From assembly GCF_963668665.1 (NCBI RefSeq), contig NZ_OY764902.1:780001-844000 (forward strand): a stretch of DNA of 64,000 nucleotides. Reading direction: 5' to 3'. Source of the stretch: an uncultured Anaeromusa sp. GTDB lineage: Bacteria; Bacillota; Negativicutes; Anaeromusales; Anaeromusaceae. Below are positions 1-8,813 of the stretch, one piece after another. The notes below the pieces were generated by a model. That model was not told the DNA's origin, ran no database searches, and was given only the letters and a program-made list of their open reading frames with translations. The translations under genes were made by a program, and so were the position numbers. The first letter of the stretch is position 1, and every line of letters starts with the position of its first letter.

Positions 1-1
1 C

Positions 2-100
2 GGCCAATACGCAACAACCGAGTTGCTTTCCTTCAACCCATCCGCAGTCTACCATCAGCTGCCGGAACCGAAAACACTCTTTGCTCCCCTTGGAAAGTAA
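2..100 (+). CDS. 3' end of an unidentified gene (partial)
   Basis: An open frame enters from the left edge and stops with TAA at 98-100, giving the last 32 residues of a protein (reads GQYATTELLSFNP...LFAPLGK). Its composition looks like real coding sequence, and a strong hairpin with a T-run follows directly, which fits a gene end. I do not recognise the family from so short a tail. It is convergent with the nif3-like gene that follows. Confidence 0.5.
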   Translation, partial: GQYATTELLSFNPSAVYHQLPEPKTLFAPLGK

Positions 101-120
101 GGTATCCTTCTAACTTCAAA

Positions 121-170
121 AAAAGCAATTCCGTTACGCCTTCTAGGGCAAGCGGAATTGCTTTTTCTTT
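121..170. terminator. Bidirectional intrinsic terminator
   Basis: The arms AAAAGCAATTCCG (121-133) and CGGAATTGCTTTT (153-165) pair perfectly and are followed by a T-rich tract. The hairpin lies between two convergent genes, so it probably ends transcripts from both sides. Confidence 0.8.
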
Positions 171-200
171 ACTACTCGGTTCTCTTGTTCGTTCCCCAGT
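171..200 (+). repeat. Pyrimidine-rich intergenic repeat, copy 1
   Basis: This short C/T-rich stretch contains CTCTTGTTCGTTCCCC, almost the same core as CTCTTGTTCGTTTCCC near 38420 and TTCTTGTTCGTCC near 60731. It lies between the terminator and the end of the nif3-like gene. See the finding on the dispersed repeat family. Confidence 0.4.
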
Positions 201-202
201 TT

Positions 203-1333
203 TTACTCACCGCACGGTTCCCACGAAAACACATCTCGTTCCGACTGGGCCGCTATTACTTCCACATTCCATTTTCCGGCCACAGACTGCTCTAGCAGAT
301 ACTGCGCCACTTTCCCTACCATCAACTTTTCCGTACCAAAATGTCCTGCGTCAAGTAACGCCAAACCGCTGTTTTGAGCCTGCTGCGCTTCGTGATACTT
401 TATATCTCCGGTTATCAGTACATCGGCGCCACGAAAAGCCGCCTTGCCGATTAAGCTGGAACCGGCGCCGCCGCAAACGGCTGCTTTACGGATGATTTTT
501 TGCGAATCCCCCACCAGCCGTACGCCCGGCAAATCGAGCTTTCTTGCCACCTGCTTGGCTAGCTCCGCCAACGTCATCTCCCCGCGCAGCAAGCCGATAC
601 GACCTAAACCTCCTTCACGACGCTCATTGACGAGCGGATACAAGTCATAGGCAACTTCCTCATAAGGGTGACTGCGCAGCATGGCTCGCAACGCCCGCCC
701 GGATATACGCTGCGGCAAAATCGTTTCCAAGCGAATTTCCGGCGTTCTTTCTAGTTTTCCCTGTTTCCCTTTATAAGGATTGGTTCCTTCCAAAGGCAAG
801 AATGTTCCTTCACCAGCGCTTTGAAAGCTGCAATGACTATAGCGGCCAATATGACCTGCTCCAGCGCGAGCCAGCGCGTCTTGCACCGCTTCGACTGCTT
901 CAACCGGCACAAAGACGACTAATTTTAGGAGTTTTTCTTCCGGTCCCGCTTGCAAAACATCCACATTCTGCAGCTCCAGCGCTTCCGCCAGCCAATCGTT
1001 CAAGCCGCCTGTGGCATAGTCGAGATTGGTATGCGCTGCGACAAGGGCCACATTGTCCCGCAAAAATTGCTGCAGTAAATTCCCCGGAAAACGATCCGTG
1101 TGAATCTGCTCTAACGGTTTAAAGATAAACGGATGATGCGCTACGATCAAGTCGGCCTCAACTTTTTTTGCTTCGGCCGCCACGGCTTCATTTACATCCA
1201 AGGCCACCAGAACACGCCGAATCTCTTGCGCTCCCTGCCCTAGCTGCAAGCCGACGCGATCCCATTCTTCCGCCAAACGCCGCGGCGCCAATTGCTCCAG
1301 CGCCTCCATTATTACCTGCAGTTTTACAGACAT
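203..1333 (-). CDS. Nif3-like dinuclear metal centre protein (YqfO type)
   Basis: This 376-residue protein is a member of the NIF3/DUF34 family, widely conserved proteins that bind two metal ions and whose cellular role is still unsettled. Metal ligands are visible as an AHHP motif at residues 65-68 and a C-terminal DAGHFGTEK motif. Length near 370 indicates the Firmicutes form with a central inserted domain of the PII/CutA-like fold. The ATG at 1333 follows GGAGGCGAAAAGAAA. Its first 10 nt overlap the end of trmK, the pair being a standard Firmicutes neighbour set close to rpoD, so the two are co-transcribed. Confidence 0.9.
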   Translation of the reverse strand: MSVKLQVIMEALEQLAPRRLAEEWDRVGLQLGQGAQEIRRVLVALDVNEAVAAEAKKVEADLIVAHHPFIFKPLEQIHTDRFPGNLLQQFLRDNVALVAAHTNLDYATGGLNDWLAEALELQNVDVLQAGPEEKLLKLVVFVPVEAVEAVQDALARAGAGHIGRYSHCSFQSAGEGTFLPLEGTNPYKGKQGKLERTPEIRLETILPQRISGRALRAMLRSHPYEEVAYDLYPLVNERREGGLGRIGLLRGEMTLAELAKQVARKLDLPGVRLVGDSQKIIRKAAVCGGAGSSLIGKAAFRGADVLITGDIKYHEAQQAQNSGLALLDAGHFGTEKLMVGKVAQYLLEQSVAGKWNVEVIAAQSERDVFSWEPCGE

Positions 1334-2025
1334 TTTCTTTTCGCCTCCATCGCCGCAATTCGTTCACAAAGATCCTTATACCGCTGCGTATTAACAGCAT
1401 CCTTGCTTTTTCTCATCTCCATGGCAACACTACGTGCATGTTCAAGTCGTTCATCCAACAGCCGCGCTAGCAATGGATGTCGTTTTTGCCATAAAAGCGG
1501 ACCGATATCAAATAAAATATCTTCCTCTAGCTTCGTCGCATTTCCCGGCTCCGCCACTAGGAACTCATAGAGCCGCCCTTCTTCTTCTAGTAAATCTTCC
1601 TTTACTACTGCAAAATTATGTACTCCTAGCCAGCGGCGCAACGCACCGGAACCGATCATAGGCTGCAAAATCAGTCGCTTAGCACCCGCCACAACCTCCG
1701 GCTGCGCCTCAAAGATCTGAATCATAGTAACAGCCCCCATGCCGGCCAAGATCAACACGTCCGCTTCCTCCGGCTGCAGCACCGCTAAACCATCACCATG
1801 GCGCACTGAAATAGATTCCGAAAGCCCGGCTTCCGCAACCGCCTCGCAAGCCGTTTCAAAAGGACCTTTATGCACGTCGCCGGCTATAGCGCGTAAACAC
1901 CGTCCGGTACCAACAAGATATAAGGGCAATAGCGCATGATCCGTACCAATATCCGCAGGAACGCTGCCTGCGGGAACTTCCTCCGCCAGCGCCTGCAGCC
2001 GTTTACTCAATGTAGGAATGTTCAT
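1324..2025 (-). CDS. trmK: tRNA (adenine(22)-N1)-methyltransferase TrmK
   Basis: The 233-residue product matches the TrmK (YqfN) family, SAM-dependent enzymes that make m1A22 in tRNA. The SAM-binding segment is VPADIGTDHALLPLYL at about residues 21-36, and a later VLILAGMG segment forms the catalytic-side loop. The ATG at 2025 is preceded by TAGGAGGAAGATC, a strong ribosome site. It overlaps the nif3-like gene by 10 nt. A terminator at 2041-2076 separates it from the upstream symporter gene, so the trmK-nif3 pair may rely on readthrough or a promoter I could not identify. Confidence 0.9.
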   Translation of the reverse strand: MNIPTLSKRLQALAEEVPAGSVPADIGTDHALLPLYLVGTGRCLRAIAGDVHKGPFETACEAVAEAGLSESISVRHGDGLAVLQPEEADVLILAGMGAVTMIQIFEAQPEVVAGAKRLILQPMIGSGALRRWLGVHNFAVVKEDLLEEEGRLYEFLVAEPGNATKLEEDILFDIGPLLWQKRHPLLARLLDERLEHARSVAMEMRKSKDAVNTQRYKDLCERIAAMEAKRKCL

Positions 2026-2040
2026 GATCTTCCTCCTAAA

Positions 2041-2076
2041 TAATAAACCCGCAGTCTAAAGACTGCGGGTTTATTA
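2041..2076. terminator. Terminator after the sodium symporter gene
   Basis: A perfect 16-bp inverted repeat (2041-2056 and 2061-2076, arm TAATAAACCCGCAGTC) with a 4-nt loop lies between the symporter stop and the trmK ribosome site. On the minus strand the descending arm ends in TTTATTA. Confidence 0.7.
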
Positions 2077-2095
2077 TATCACGCCCTGCCTGTAA

Positions 2096-3571
2096 TCAGG
2101 AAACCTTTTCCGCTTCCACAGACGGCGTCTGTGACTTCATTCGGTACACGACTTCATTGACGACAACATAAATAAATGTATTGATCGTCAGCGCCACAAA
2201 ACCAGCATTCAAATGAATGCTTCCAAAGGTAAAGGGATCCATTTTGTTCAAAATCAAGGTAAATACCAGTAGTTCTCCTATTAACAAGCCGGCAATAGCG
2301 CCTTCCTTCGACGCCTTACGCCAAAACAAGCCTAAAACGATCATAGGGAAAAATTGCGTCACTCCTGAATAACCAGTCAAAAGCAAATTGACCAGCATGT
2401 TCGGCAGGAAAATAGCTAGCAGCAAGGCTACCCCTGTAAGCAGCAGAACCACAAAGCGCGCCACGCGTCCAATCTCATTGGGGTTCATATTTTTACCGGC
2501 CGTTTTACCGTAAATATTGCGCGAAACCAGCATAGAAGTGGACAGAATTAAGTCCGCCGCCGGAATCATGCAAGCCAACGCGCCTGCGCCGCCTACCAGT
2601 CCTAAGACCCAGCCGGGAAACAGATTTTGTACCACTGCCATAAAAGCCATGTCCGGCACCTTCAAGGCTGGCTCTAAAACCAGTAAGGCCGTAAAGCCCA
2701 CAAGCATGGGGAATAAAAGACAATATTGGTATAATGGCAGATATACCGCATTGTGACGAAGAACCTCCGGGGATCTCGCACTGAAAGTATTAGCGGAAAA
2801 ATGAGGCCACATGTAAAAACCCAAGCTAGTGACTACCAGCGTCGACATAGCCCAAGTCACATCTAGATTAGGCGTTCCTCCCGGTAAGGATAAAAAACCG
2901 GGCTTCGCTGTATCCAAGGCTTCAAACATGCCGCCGACACTGCCGAAATAATGGTACGGTAAGTAGAGACCAAAAAAGACAACCGCCACCATCATAATGG
3001 TATCCTTAATAACGGCCGTAGAGGCAACCCCTTTCAAGCCGCTTACGTAAACAAACGTCGCTACAAGAGAAAAAGCGATCAACATAGCCGGAACCCGGGT
3101 AATCTGTCCGTAGGAACAAGTTTCAATAATAAGTCCTAAGCCAGTCAGCTGCAATTGCAGATATGGCAGTAAAAAAGCAACACCAACTAAGGCGGTCCCA
3201 AAAGCCAATTTTTCACTTTTATATAAATGCGCGATTAAATCAGGCTGCGTCAAAAGCTTGTTAGCATGACCGACTTCGCAAATTTTGGGCAGCACATGGT
3301 AGCCAACCACATAAGCCAAGCCACCATAACCTAAAATATAGAAAATTGGGCCGCCTTTGGCATAGGCCCAACCGCTGGCGCCTAGAAAAGCGAAAGCTGT
3401 ATAAATCTCTCCCGCCAGCACAAACCAATTCAGCCAGCGCCCAAAGCTGCGTCCGCCAACCGCCCACTCTTCAAGATTCAGCTTATTTTTCATGCCGGGA
3501 ACCATACCAATAACAAAAACCAGCCCCAACATAACGGCAATCACCACTAAAGAAGTAACTTCATTTGTCAT
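2096..3571 (-). CDS. Sodium:solute symporter (SSS family)
   Basis: This 491-residue protein is highly hydrophobic with about 13 predicted membrane helices, as expected for the solute:sodium symporter family (PutP/PanF/MctP relatives). The substrate cannot be read from sequence; monocarboxylates, pantothenate or amino acids are all possible. The start at 3571 overlaps the stop of a small DUF3311 protein by 4 nt. SSS carriers of the MctP type are typically encoded with such a partner, which favours a carboxylate or amino-acid substrate. An M20 amidohydrolase lies just upstream on the same strand, so the carrier may import the acylated amino acid or peptide-like compound that this enzyme cleaves, or a product of it (inference). 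Confidence 0.9.
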   Translation of the reverse strand: MTNEVTSLVVIAVMLGLVFVIGMVPGMKNKLNLEEWAVGGRSFGRWLNWFVLAGEIYTAFAFLGASGWAYAKGGPIFYILGYGGLAYVVGYHVLPKICEVGHANKLLTQPDLIAHLYKSEKLAFGTALVGVAFLLPYLQLQLTGLGLIIETCSYGQITRVPAMLIAFSLVATFVYVSGLKGVASTAVIKDTIMMVAVVFFGLYLPYHYFGSVGGMFEALDTAKPGFLSLPGGTPNLDVTWAMSTLVVTSLGFYMWPHFSANTFSARSPEVLRHNAVYLPLYQYCLLFPMLVGFTALLVLEPALKVPDMAFMAVVQNLFPGWVLGLVGGAGALACMIPAADLILSTSMLVSRNIYGKTAGKNMNPNEIGRVARFVVLLLTGVALLLAIFLPNMLVNLLLTGYSGVTQFFPMIVLGLFWRKASKEGAIAGLLIGELLVFTLILNKMDPFTFGSIHLNAGFVALTINTFIYVVVNEVVYRMKSQTPSVEAEKVS

Positions 3572-3774
3572 CGCAGATCCCCCCTTTCTTCTCTTCCCTT
3601 ATCAAGCTGATACAAAACACTCAGGCAGAGAAACGCAATAAACACGCCGGCAACCAGCCAGAAAGCCAGAAAAGGCAGGCCCATTACCAATGGTTTAACC
3701 CGATTAGCAAAAGGCAAAAAAGCGATAGTCCAGATGAACGGTATGAGGGTCAGCAATACTCTAAGCCATTTCAT
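3568..3774 (-). CDS. DUF3311 small membrane protein, symporter partner
   Basis: A 68-residue protein with two hydrophobic helices (about residues 3-20 and 31-52) and a charged C-terminus (QLDKGREERGD). It matches the DUF3311 pattern of small proteins encoded directly before SSS symporters. I chose the ATG at 3774 because AAAGGAGA lies about 8 nt upstream; the ATG at 3780 would sit almost on top of that site. Its stop overlaps the symporter start (ATGA), so the two are translationally coupled and probably form one transporter. Confidence 0.8.
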   Translation of the reverse strand: MKWLRVLLTLIPFIWTIAFLPFANRVKPLVMGLPFLAFWLVAGVFIAFLCLSVLYQLDKGREERGDLR

Positions 3775-3833
3775 AGACATTCTCCTTTCATGCATACAGG
3801 CTTATATCGTAAACAGAGCCGCCTCTGTTATGT

Positions 3834-5000
3834 TTATTTTTTCCCTAGTTTCCAAATCGCTCGCAACATAATCTCCACGCCTTTCGGCAGTACTTCTTCG
3901 TCTAACTCAAAGCGTGGATGGTGATGCGGGTATATGCTGCCTGCCGCCTCATTGCCGATTCCCAAAAAGAAGAAAGCGCCTTTGGTTTTTTCCAGGTAGT
4001 GCGAAAAATCTTCCGCGCCCAACACCGGCGGCATATCAAATAGACCTTCTTCGCCAAGCGCTTCTTGAGAAGCTTGCGCCACCACGCTGGCAACCTCTGG
4101 ATTGTTGATCACCGGCGGATAGCCTTTTATAATATCTACTTTGCACTGCGCCCCCATCGTATTGGAAATGCCGCAGCTCATCCGCCGGATATGTTCATGG
4201 ATCTCATTTCTCACTTCATCGTCAAAGGTTCGCACCGTTCCTTTAATAAGCGCCGTATCGGGAATTATATTGAACGCATCGCCTGATTTAAAAATTCCTA
4301 CCGAAACAACGCCATGTTCCATAGGATTTACCAGGCTGGACGTGATGGTCTTTAACGCATTGATGATCTGTGCGCCAATCCAGATCGGATCTACTGTTTG
4401 CTGTGGCAGAGAGCCATGACCGCCTCGGCCTTGGATCTCGATGGCAAATTCATCCGGCGCCGCCATCATCGCCTCTGGTAAAACAAGAACCTTCCCGCTG
4501 GGAACATCTTTCCAGACATGTGTTCCTAATACATAATCTACGCCATCTAGAGCGCCTGCAGCAATCATCGGCGCCGCTCCCCCTGGCAGCTGCTCTTCGC
4601 TGGGCTGAAATAAAAGCCGTACTGTTCCGGACAATTCCGCCCGCAACGCTACCAGCGTTTTCGCCAAACCTAACAGCATGGCCATATGGCCGTCATGACC
4701 GCAAGCATGGCTAACGCCCGCTTTAGTAGAACGATAAGGCTTGTCTACTTCATCCTGCAGCAGTAGCGCGTCCATGTCAGCGCGCACAGCAATTGTTTTC
4801 CCAGGAAAGGCTCCTTTTATATCGGCAACAATCCCGGTCCCTGCTATTTCCTTAGGCTGCAATCCCCATTCCATCAATAAAGCCATTATCTTTTTTTGAG
4901 TTTCAAACTCTTTGCAGCTAAGTTCCGGATTTTTCCGAAACTCACGACGCCACGCAATAATCTCGTCTTTTTGTTTCAATACGACCGCTTCAAAATTCAT
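3834..5000 (-). CDS. M20D amidohydrolase (N-acyl-amino acid / hippurate hydrolase type)
   Basis: The 388-residue product belongs to the M20 metallopeptidases, subfamily D, which remove acyl groups from amino acids or open small amide bonds using two metal ions. Visible signatures are DMDALLLQDE, HACGHDGHMAMLLG and a PSEEQLPGGA segment carrying the catalytic glutamate, with a later GAEDFSHYL. An open frame extends upstream to 5105, but GAGGAGTGGATGGAAA directly before the ATG at 5000 and family length favour this start. A sigma-A-like promoter is seen at 5106-5134. It is followed by the DUF3311-symporter pair on the same strand and may be co-expressed with it. Confidence 0.88.
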   Translation of the reverse strand: MNFEAVVLKQKDEIIAWRREFRKNPELSCKEFETQKKIMALLMEWGLQPKEIAGTGIVADIKGAFPGKTIAVRADMDALLLQDEVDKPYRSTKAGVSHACGHDGHMAMLLGLAKTLVALRAELSGTVRLLFQPSEEQLPGGAAPMIAAGALDGVDYVLGTHVWKDVPSGKVLVLPEAMMAAPDEFAIEIQGRGGHGSLPQQTVDPIWIGAQIINALKTITSSLVNPMEHGVVSVGIFKSGDAFNIIPDTALIKGTVRTFDDEVRNEIHEHIRRMSCGISNTMGAQCKVDIIKGYPPVINNPEVASVVAQASQEALGEEGLFDMPPVLGAEDFSHYLEKTKGAFFFLGIGNEAAGSIYPHHHPRFELDEEVLPKGVEIMLRAIWKLGKK

Positions 5001-5105
5001 TTTCCATCCACTCCTCAATCTTACGCTTTCTGAACAGACATGTCTTTTTAAGTAGTTCCACTCAATAGCATTTATCCGACAAAACAACGCAATAAATATA
5101 AACAA

Positions 5106-5134
5106 AGTATACTAGAAATGAACTTTCGCCACAA
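5106..5134 (-). promoter_or_regulatory. Candidate promoter of the M20 amidohydrolase gene
   Basis: On the minus strand TTGTGG (5129-5134) is followed after 17 nt by TATACT (5106-5111). The -10 is good and the -35 weak. It lies about 105 nt before the chosen ATG. The rest of 5001-5278 holds no convincing gene; a 72-codon open frame there has no family signature. Confidence 0.45.
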
Positions 5135-5278
5135 CGCGCATTCTTTTCCTTAATTCCTACCAAAGCGGTGTACATCGCTTGCCAACAACAACAGATAGGC
5201 ATTTTTGTCTTTTTCCCTCTAGAATGCTTACAGATCCGCTGATTTAAGGAAGGCTCCGGCAAGCAAGTCCGTAAATAA

Positions 5279-5329
5279 TAAAACACAAAGGCGCGTTTCC
5301 TTTACAAGAAAACGCGCCTTTGTGTTTTA
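5279..5329. terminator. Terminator of the tRNA cluster
   Basis: The arm ACACAAAGGCGCGTTT at about 5283-5298 pairs with AAACGCGCCTTTGTGT, with a short loop between, and is flanked by A- and T-runs. It lies downstream of tRNA-Glu on the minus strand. Confidence 0.8.
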
Positions 5330-5350
5330 TTGAAGTTACGTTATGCAATT

Positions 5351-5425
5351 TGGTGACCCGTAAGGGAATCGAACCCTTGTTCCCGCCGTGAAAGGGCGGT
5401 GTCTTAACCGCTTGACCAACGGGCC
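5351..5425 (-). tRNA. tRNA-Glu (TTC)
   Basis: Reading the minus strand gives a full 75-nt cloverleaf including an encoded CCA. The acceptor arms GGCCCGT and ACGGGTC pair with one wobble, the anticodon loop is CTTTCAC (anticodon TTC), and the T-loop is GGTTCGATTCC. It is the last of three tRNA genes before the terminator. Confidence 0.95.
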
Positions 5426-5433
5426 ATTTCTAG

Positions 5434-5508
5434 TGGTGGGCCCACCTGGGATCGAACCAGGGACCGGCCGGTTATGAGCCGGCTGCTCTACCGCTGAGCT
5501 ATAGGCCC
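5434..5508 (-). tRNA. tRNA with CAT anticodon (Ile2 or elongator Met)
   Basis: The minus strand holds a 75-nt tRNA with encoded CCA. The acceptor begins GGGCCTA, the anticodon loop is CTCATAA with CCGG stem pairs, and the T-loop is GGTTCGATCC. It is not an initiator. The GGGCC acceptor and CTCATAACC loop resemble tRNA-Ile2, whose C34 is modified to lysidine by TilS, but elongator tRNA-Met cannot be excluded by eye. The D-loop is short. Confidence 0.9.
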
Positions 5509-5564
5509 TAATGAAGTAGAAAACAGGTTTTCCCGAAAGAGAAAGCCTGTTCATTATGCTAAAA

Positions 5565-5640
5565 TGGCTCCTCGAGTAGGACTCGAACCTACAACCCCGC
5601 GGTTAACAGCCGCGTGCTCTACCGATTGAGCTATCGAGGA
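5565..5640 (-). tRNA. tRNA-Asn (GTT)
   Basis: The minus strand shows a 76-nt cloverleaf with encoded CCA. The acceptor arms TCCTCGA and TCGAGGA pair perfectly, the anticodon loop is CTGTTAA (anticodon GTT), and the T-loop is GGTTCGAGTCC. It is the first gene of the cluster. Confidence 0.95.
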
Positions 5641-5658
5641 ATGCTATCGACGTAACAC

Positions 5659-5687
5659 ATTATAATTCAGGAAGCCCTGTCTGTCAA
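5659..5687 (-). promoter_or_regulatory. Consensus sigma-A promoter of the tRNA cluster
   Basis: On the minus strand TTGACA (5682-5687) and TATAAT (5659-5664) are separated by exactly 17 nt. Both hexamers match the consensus fully. Position 19 nt before tRNA-Asn fits a strong stable-RNA promoter, and its -35 lies only about 15 nt past the rpoD stop codon. Confidence 0.88.
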
Positions 5688-5701
5688 GGCCCTAACCGGC
5701 T

Positions 5702-6805
5702 TTACTCCAGAAAATCCTTCAGCTTCTTACTCCGGCTGGGGTGACGCAGCTTCCGCAATGCTTTCGCTTCAATCTGGCGAATTCGTTCGCGAGTAACGCC
5801 AAAATGTTGGCCCACCTCTTCTAAGGTACGAGCCCGGCCATCATCCAATCCAAAGCGAAGACGCAGTACTTTCTCTTCCCGCGGCGTCAATGTTTCCAGC
5901 ACTTCTTCCAGCTGTTCCTTCAGCAGCATAAACGACGCTGCTTCTGCCGGGGCTGGAGCGTCCTGATCCTCAATAAAATCTCCCAAATGAGAGTCTTCTT
6001 CTTCCCCAATCGGAGTTTCCAGCGAGACAGGTTCTTGGGCTATTTTCATAATCTCCCGCACCCGCTCTACGCTGATTTCCATTTCCTTGGCTATCTCTTC
6101 CGGTAACGGCTCCCGCCCCAAATCCTGCAACAGGTGCCGCGATACGCGAATCAATTTATTAATGGTTTCGACCATATGCACGGGAATACGAATGGTACGG
6201 GCCTGATCCGCAATCGCCCGGGTAATAGCCTGACGAATCCACCAGGTCGCGTAGGTACTAAATTTATAGCCCTTATTGTAGTCGAATTTCTCGACCGCTT
6301 TAATCAGTCCCAAGTTGCCTTCTTGGATCAAATCCAAAAACAACATGCCTCGGCCAACATATCTCTTGGCAATACTGACCACAAGACGCAAATTGGCTTC
6401 GGCTAAACGTCTTTTGGCCTCTTCGTCCCCTTGTTCCATCCGTTTGGCCAGAGCAATCTCGTCATCCGCCGTCAGCAGCGGTACTCGGCCAATTTCCTTA
6501 AGATACATGCGGACCGGATCGTCAATACTGATTCCCTCGGGAATCGACAGGTCAATGTCTACTTCCTCGTGCTGCTCATTATTGGCGTCTGCATCCTCTA
6601 TAACTTCAGCTTCCGCTATTTCATCGACAATCTCGATGCCTTTGTTGGAGAAAGACTCATACATATCGTCCATTTCGTCAGCCGAAAGCTCTTCCTTTTG
6701 CAGGCTGTCCATAATTTCTCCATAAGACAGGACGCCGCCTCGTTTTTCGCCTCGCTCCAACAACGAATCCATTTGCACTTCTGGACGTACTTTTTTCTCT
6801 GTCAT
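5702..6805 (-). CDS. rpoD: Primary sigma factor RpoD (sigma-A)
   Basis: The 367-residue protein directs RNA polymerase core to housekeeping promoters. Region 1.2 is seen at [16 protein letters not shown], region 2 at [20 protein letters not shown] and [18 protein letters not shown], region 3 in the middle, and the region 4.2 helix-turn-helix at [20 protein letters not shown]. The N-terminal region 1.1 is short and acidic, as in other Firmicutes. A GTG at 6829 is in frame, but the ATG at 6805 is preceded by GGAGGAGGGAGAC and is preferred. It follows dnaG with a 39-nt gap, the classic macromolecular-synthesis pair. Confidence 0.97.
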   Translation of the reverse strand: MTEKKVRPEVQMDSLLERGEKRGGVLSYGEIMDSLQKEELSADEMDDMYESFSNKGIEIVDEIAEAEVIEDADANNEQHEEVDIDLSIPEGISIDDPVRMYLKEIGRVPLLTADDEIALAKRMEQGDEEAKRRLAEANLRLVVSIAKRYVGRGMLFLDLIQEGNLGLIKAVEKFDYNKGYKFSTYATWWIRQAITRAIADQARTIRIPVHMVETINKLIRVSRHLLQDLGREPLPEEIAKEMEISVERVREIMKIAQEPVSLETPIGEEEDSHLGDFIEDQDAPAPAEAASFMLLKEQLEEVLETLTPREEKVLRLRFGLDDGRARTLEEVGQHFGVTRERIRQIEAKALRKLRHPSRSKKLKDFLE

Positions 6806-6844
6806 TGCCTTGTCTCCCTCCTCCCACACAAATCATCGGTTTGA

Positions 6845-8635
6845 TTATCGTGTGAACGCATTTGCATGCAATTGATCAATCTCATGTTTAATTCGCTGAC
6901 TTTCTGCTAATTCCTGCAAAAAGCGGCTATCCCCCAAACGTTCTAATTCATCGGCCCGCAGGCGATGTTGCTCATACCTGCGGCGCAAGGCCGCAATATG
7001 CATGGTACGGATGCAATCGTCGACAAAAGAAATACGATCTCCTTCCGGTAACGGCTGTAAAGCAATACCGGAAATAAGGCTTTGTTGCTTTTCCTGCAGC
7101 GAATAAAGCCAGCGCTGCAAGCTTCCTTCGCCTTGTCGTTGCTGCATGTAAAGAGCGGAAAACAAGTCCCGCCAGACCGGATCTTCCAGGTCCTCCTCAG
7201 GCAATTGCGCCTCCACATAAGAAATCAGCGATTCTTCTTCTAAAATAAACCGCAACAACAACCGCAAGGCCTCTTGCTCTGCATTTCGGCTTTGTTTGTT
7301 AACGACGATAGCCCGTCCGACTCTTCCCGAGGTGTTTCCTGAGCTTTTTTTTACTTCTGCGCGAATGGCAGTTTCATCAATTTCCAGCATTTCCGCCATC
7401 TTACGAATATATGCATCTGCCTCGACCGCACTGTCTGCAGTTGCCAACAGCGAAGCCATTTCAGAAACCACAGCCACTTTGCCTGCCAAGGTTCCTGTAT
7501 CTTGTTTACGCAGCGCATAACGCAGATGAAATTCCAGAAGAGGCAGAGCATCCTGCAGCAACTGTTTAAATTCATCATCGCCATGGCGTCGTAAAAACTC
7601 GTCAGGATCTTTACCATCAGGCAAAGCAACTACTTTCACGACCGCTCCGCAATCTTTAACCGTATGCAAAGCGCGCAAAATGGCTTCTTGTCCTGCATTA
7701 TCGCTGTCATAAGCGAAAAGCATTTCTGTTGTTACTCTAGCCAATTGCTTCGCCTGCTGCGGCGTAAAAGCAGTCCCCAGCGAAGCCACTACTTGCGAAA
7801 AGCCTGCCTGGTGCGCTGCAATCGCGTCCATATATCCTTCGACAACCACTGCTTGTTTTCCTTGCTTAATTGTAGGCGCTGCCAAATGATATGCATATAA
7901 GACATGGCGTTTATTAAATAATGTCGTTTCAGGAGAATTTAAGTATTTAGGATGGCTATCATCCAAAACACGACCGCCAAAGCCAATCACACGGCCTTGA
8001 TAATCCCAAATTGGAAACATCAAGCGATTACGGAAGCGGTCATAGAGTCCGCCTCGAGATCGTTCCTGCGCCAACCCGGCTTCCAGCAAAGAAGCTTCTG
8101 CAATTCCCCGGCGCGTAAGAGCGCTAACAAGCTTATCCCATTGCGGCGGCGCAAAGCCCAGTTGAAACTTCTCTATCGTCTCGTCTGTAATGCCTCGTCG
8201 CTTTAAATATTCGCGCGCTTCTTTGCCATAATTTGTCTTAGTCAAACAAGAATGGAAAAAATCCCGCGCCAGCATGTTTACCTGGAACTGCGCTTGCCTT
8301 GCTTTCTCACGTTCCAGCTCTTGCGGCGAACGTTCCTGCTCCGGCATCGGTATGTGCAGCTTCTCTGCTAATAGTTTCACCGCTTCCGGAAAAGTAATAT
8401 TTTCCACTTTCATTAAAAACTGAAAAACATCACCGCCTGACTGACAGCCAAAGCAGAAAAAAAATCCTTTATCTTCGGACACTGAAAAAGAAGGAGTTTT
8501 TTCCTGATGAAACGGACAGCAACCCCAATAATTACGTCCCTTTCGTTTCAGCGGCACATAATCAGAGACAACACTGACGATGTTGCTTTCCGAGCGCAGA
8601 CGTTCTAAAAAGCCTTCCCGTACAGCATCCCTCAT
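6845..8635 (-). CDS. dnaG: DNA primase DnaG
   Basis: This 596-residue enzyme makes RNA primers at the replication fork. The N-terminal CHC2 zinc finger is visible (C40, H43, C61, C64), then the TOPRIM catalytic core with VVVEGYMDAIAAH and FAYDSDNAG, and a C-terminal helical DnaB-binding region. Length is normal for the family. The ATG at 8635 follows AGGTAGTGAGAATTC. It stands upstream of rpoD in the conserved dnaG-rpoD order, with the dGTPase-like gene 178 nt further upstream. Confidence 0.97.
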   Translation of the reverse strand: MRDAVREGFLERLRSESNIVSVVSDYVPLKRKGRNYWGCCPFHQEKTPSFSVSEDKGFFFCFGCQSGGDVFQFLMKVENITFPEAVKLLAEKLHIPMPEQERSPQELEREKARQAQFQVNMLARDFFHSCLTKTNYGKEAREYLKRRGITDETIEKFQLGFAPPQWDKLVSALTRRGIAEASLLEAGLAQERSRGGLYDRFRNRLMFPIWDYQGRVIGFGGRVLDDSHPKYLNSPETTLFNKRHVLYAYHLAAPTIKQGKQAVVVEGYMDAIAAHQAGFSQVVASLGTAFTPQQAKQLARVTTEMLFAYDSDNAGQEAILRALHTVKDCGAVVKVVALPDGKDPDEFLRRHGDDEFKQLLQDALPLLEFHLRYALRKQDTGTLAGKVAVVSEMASLLATADSAVEADAYIRKMAEMLEIDETAIRAEVKKSSGNTSGRVGRAIVVNKQSRNAEQEALRLLLRFILEEESLISYVEAQLPEEDLEDPVWRDLFSALYMQQRQGEGSLQRWLYSLQEKQQSLISGIALQPLPEGDRISFVDDCIRTMHIAALRRRYEQHRLRADELERLGDSRFLQELAESQRIKHEIDQLHANAFTR

Positions 8636-8674
8636 GAATTCTCACTACCTATTTCTTAATTTTTCTTTAAAATA

Positions 8675-8693
8675 CCGGTCATCCATGCCGGTT
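8675..8693. promoter_or_regulatory. Short inverted repeat in the dnaG leader
   Basis: ACCGG and CCGGT arms flank a 9-nt centre about 40 nt upstream of the dnaG start. It lacks a T-run, so it is more likely a leader hairpin or protein site than a terminator. No protein family can be assigned. Confidence 0.25.
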
Positions 8694-8813
8694 TGTTAGT
8701 ATTCTACATCTCCAACCATATTCCTGCTGAAAAGATACATCCACAAAAAAACAGTTTTTTCTTTCGATTCAAACAGTGATTTTGAAGCAAGCAGCACTTA
8801 TGGTATTAGTATT

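Noticed and set aside
5062..5286. 74-codon open frame between the amidohydrolase and the tRNA terminator
   Set aside because: No ribosome site, Cys-rich random-looking composition, overlaps the promoter region of the amidohydrolase gene and lies in the spacer before the terminator.
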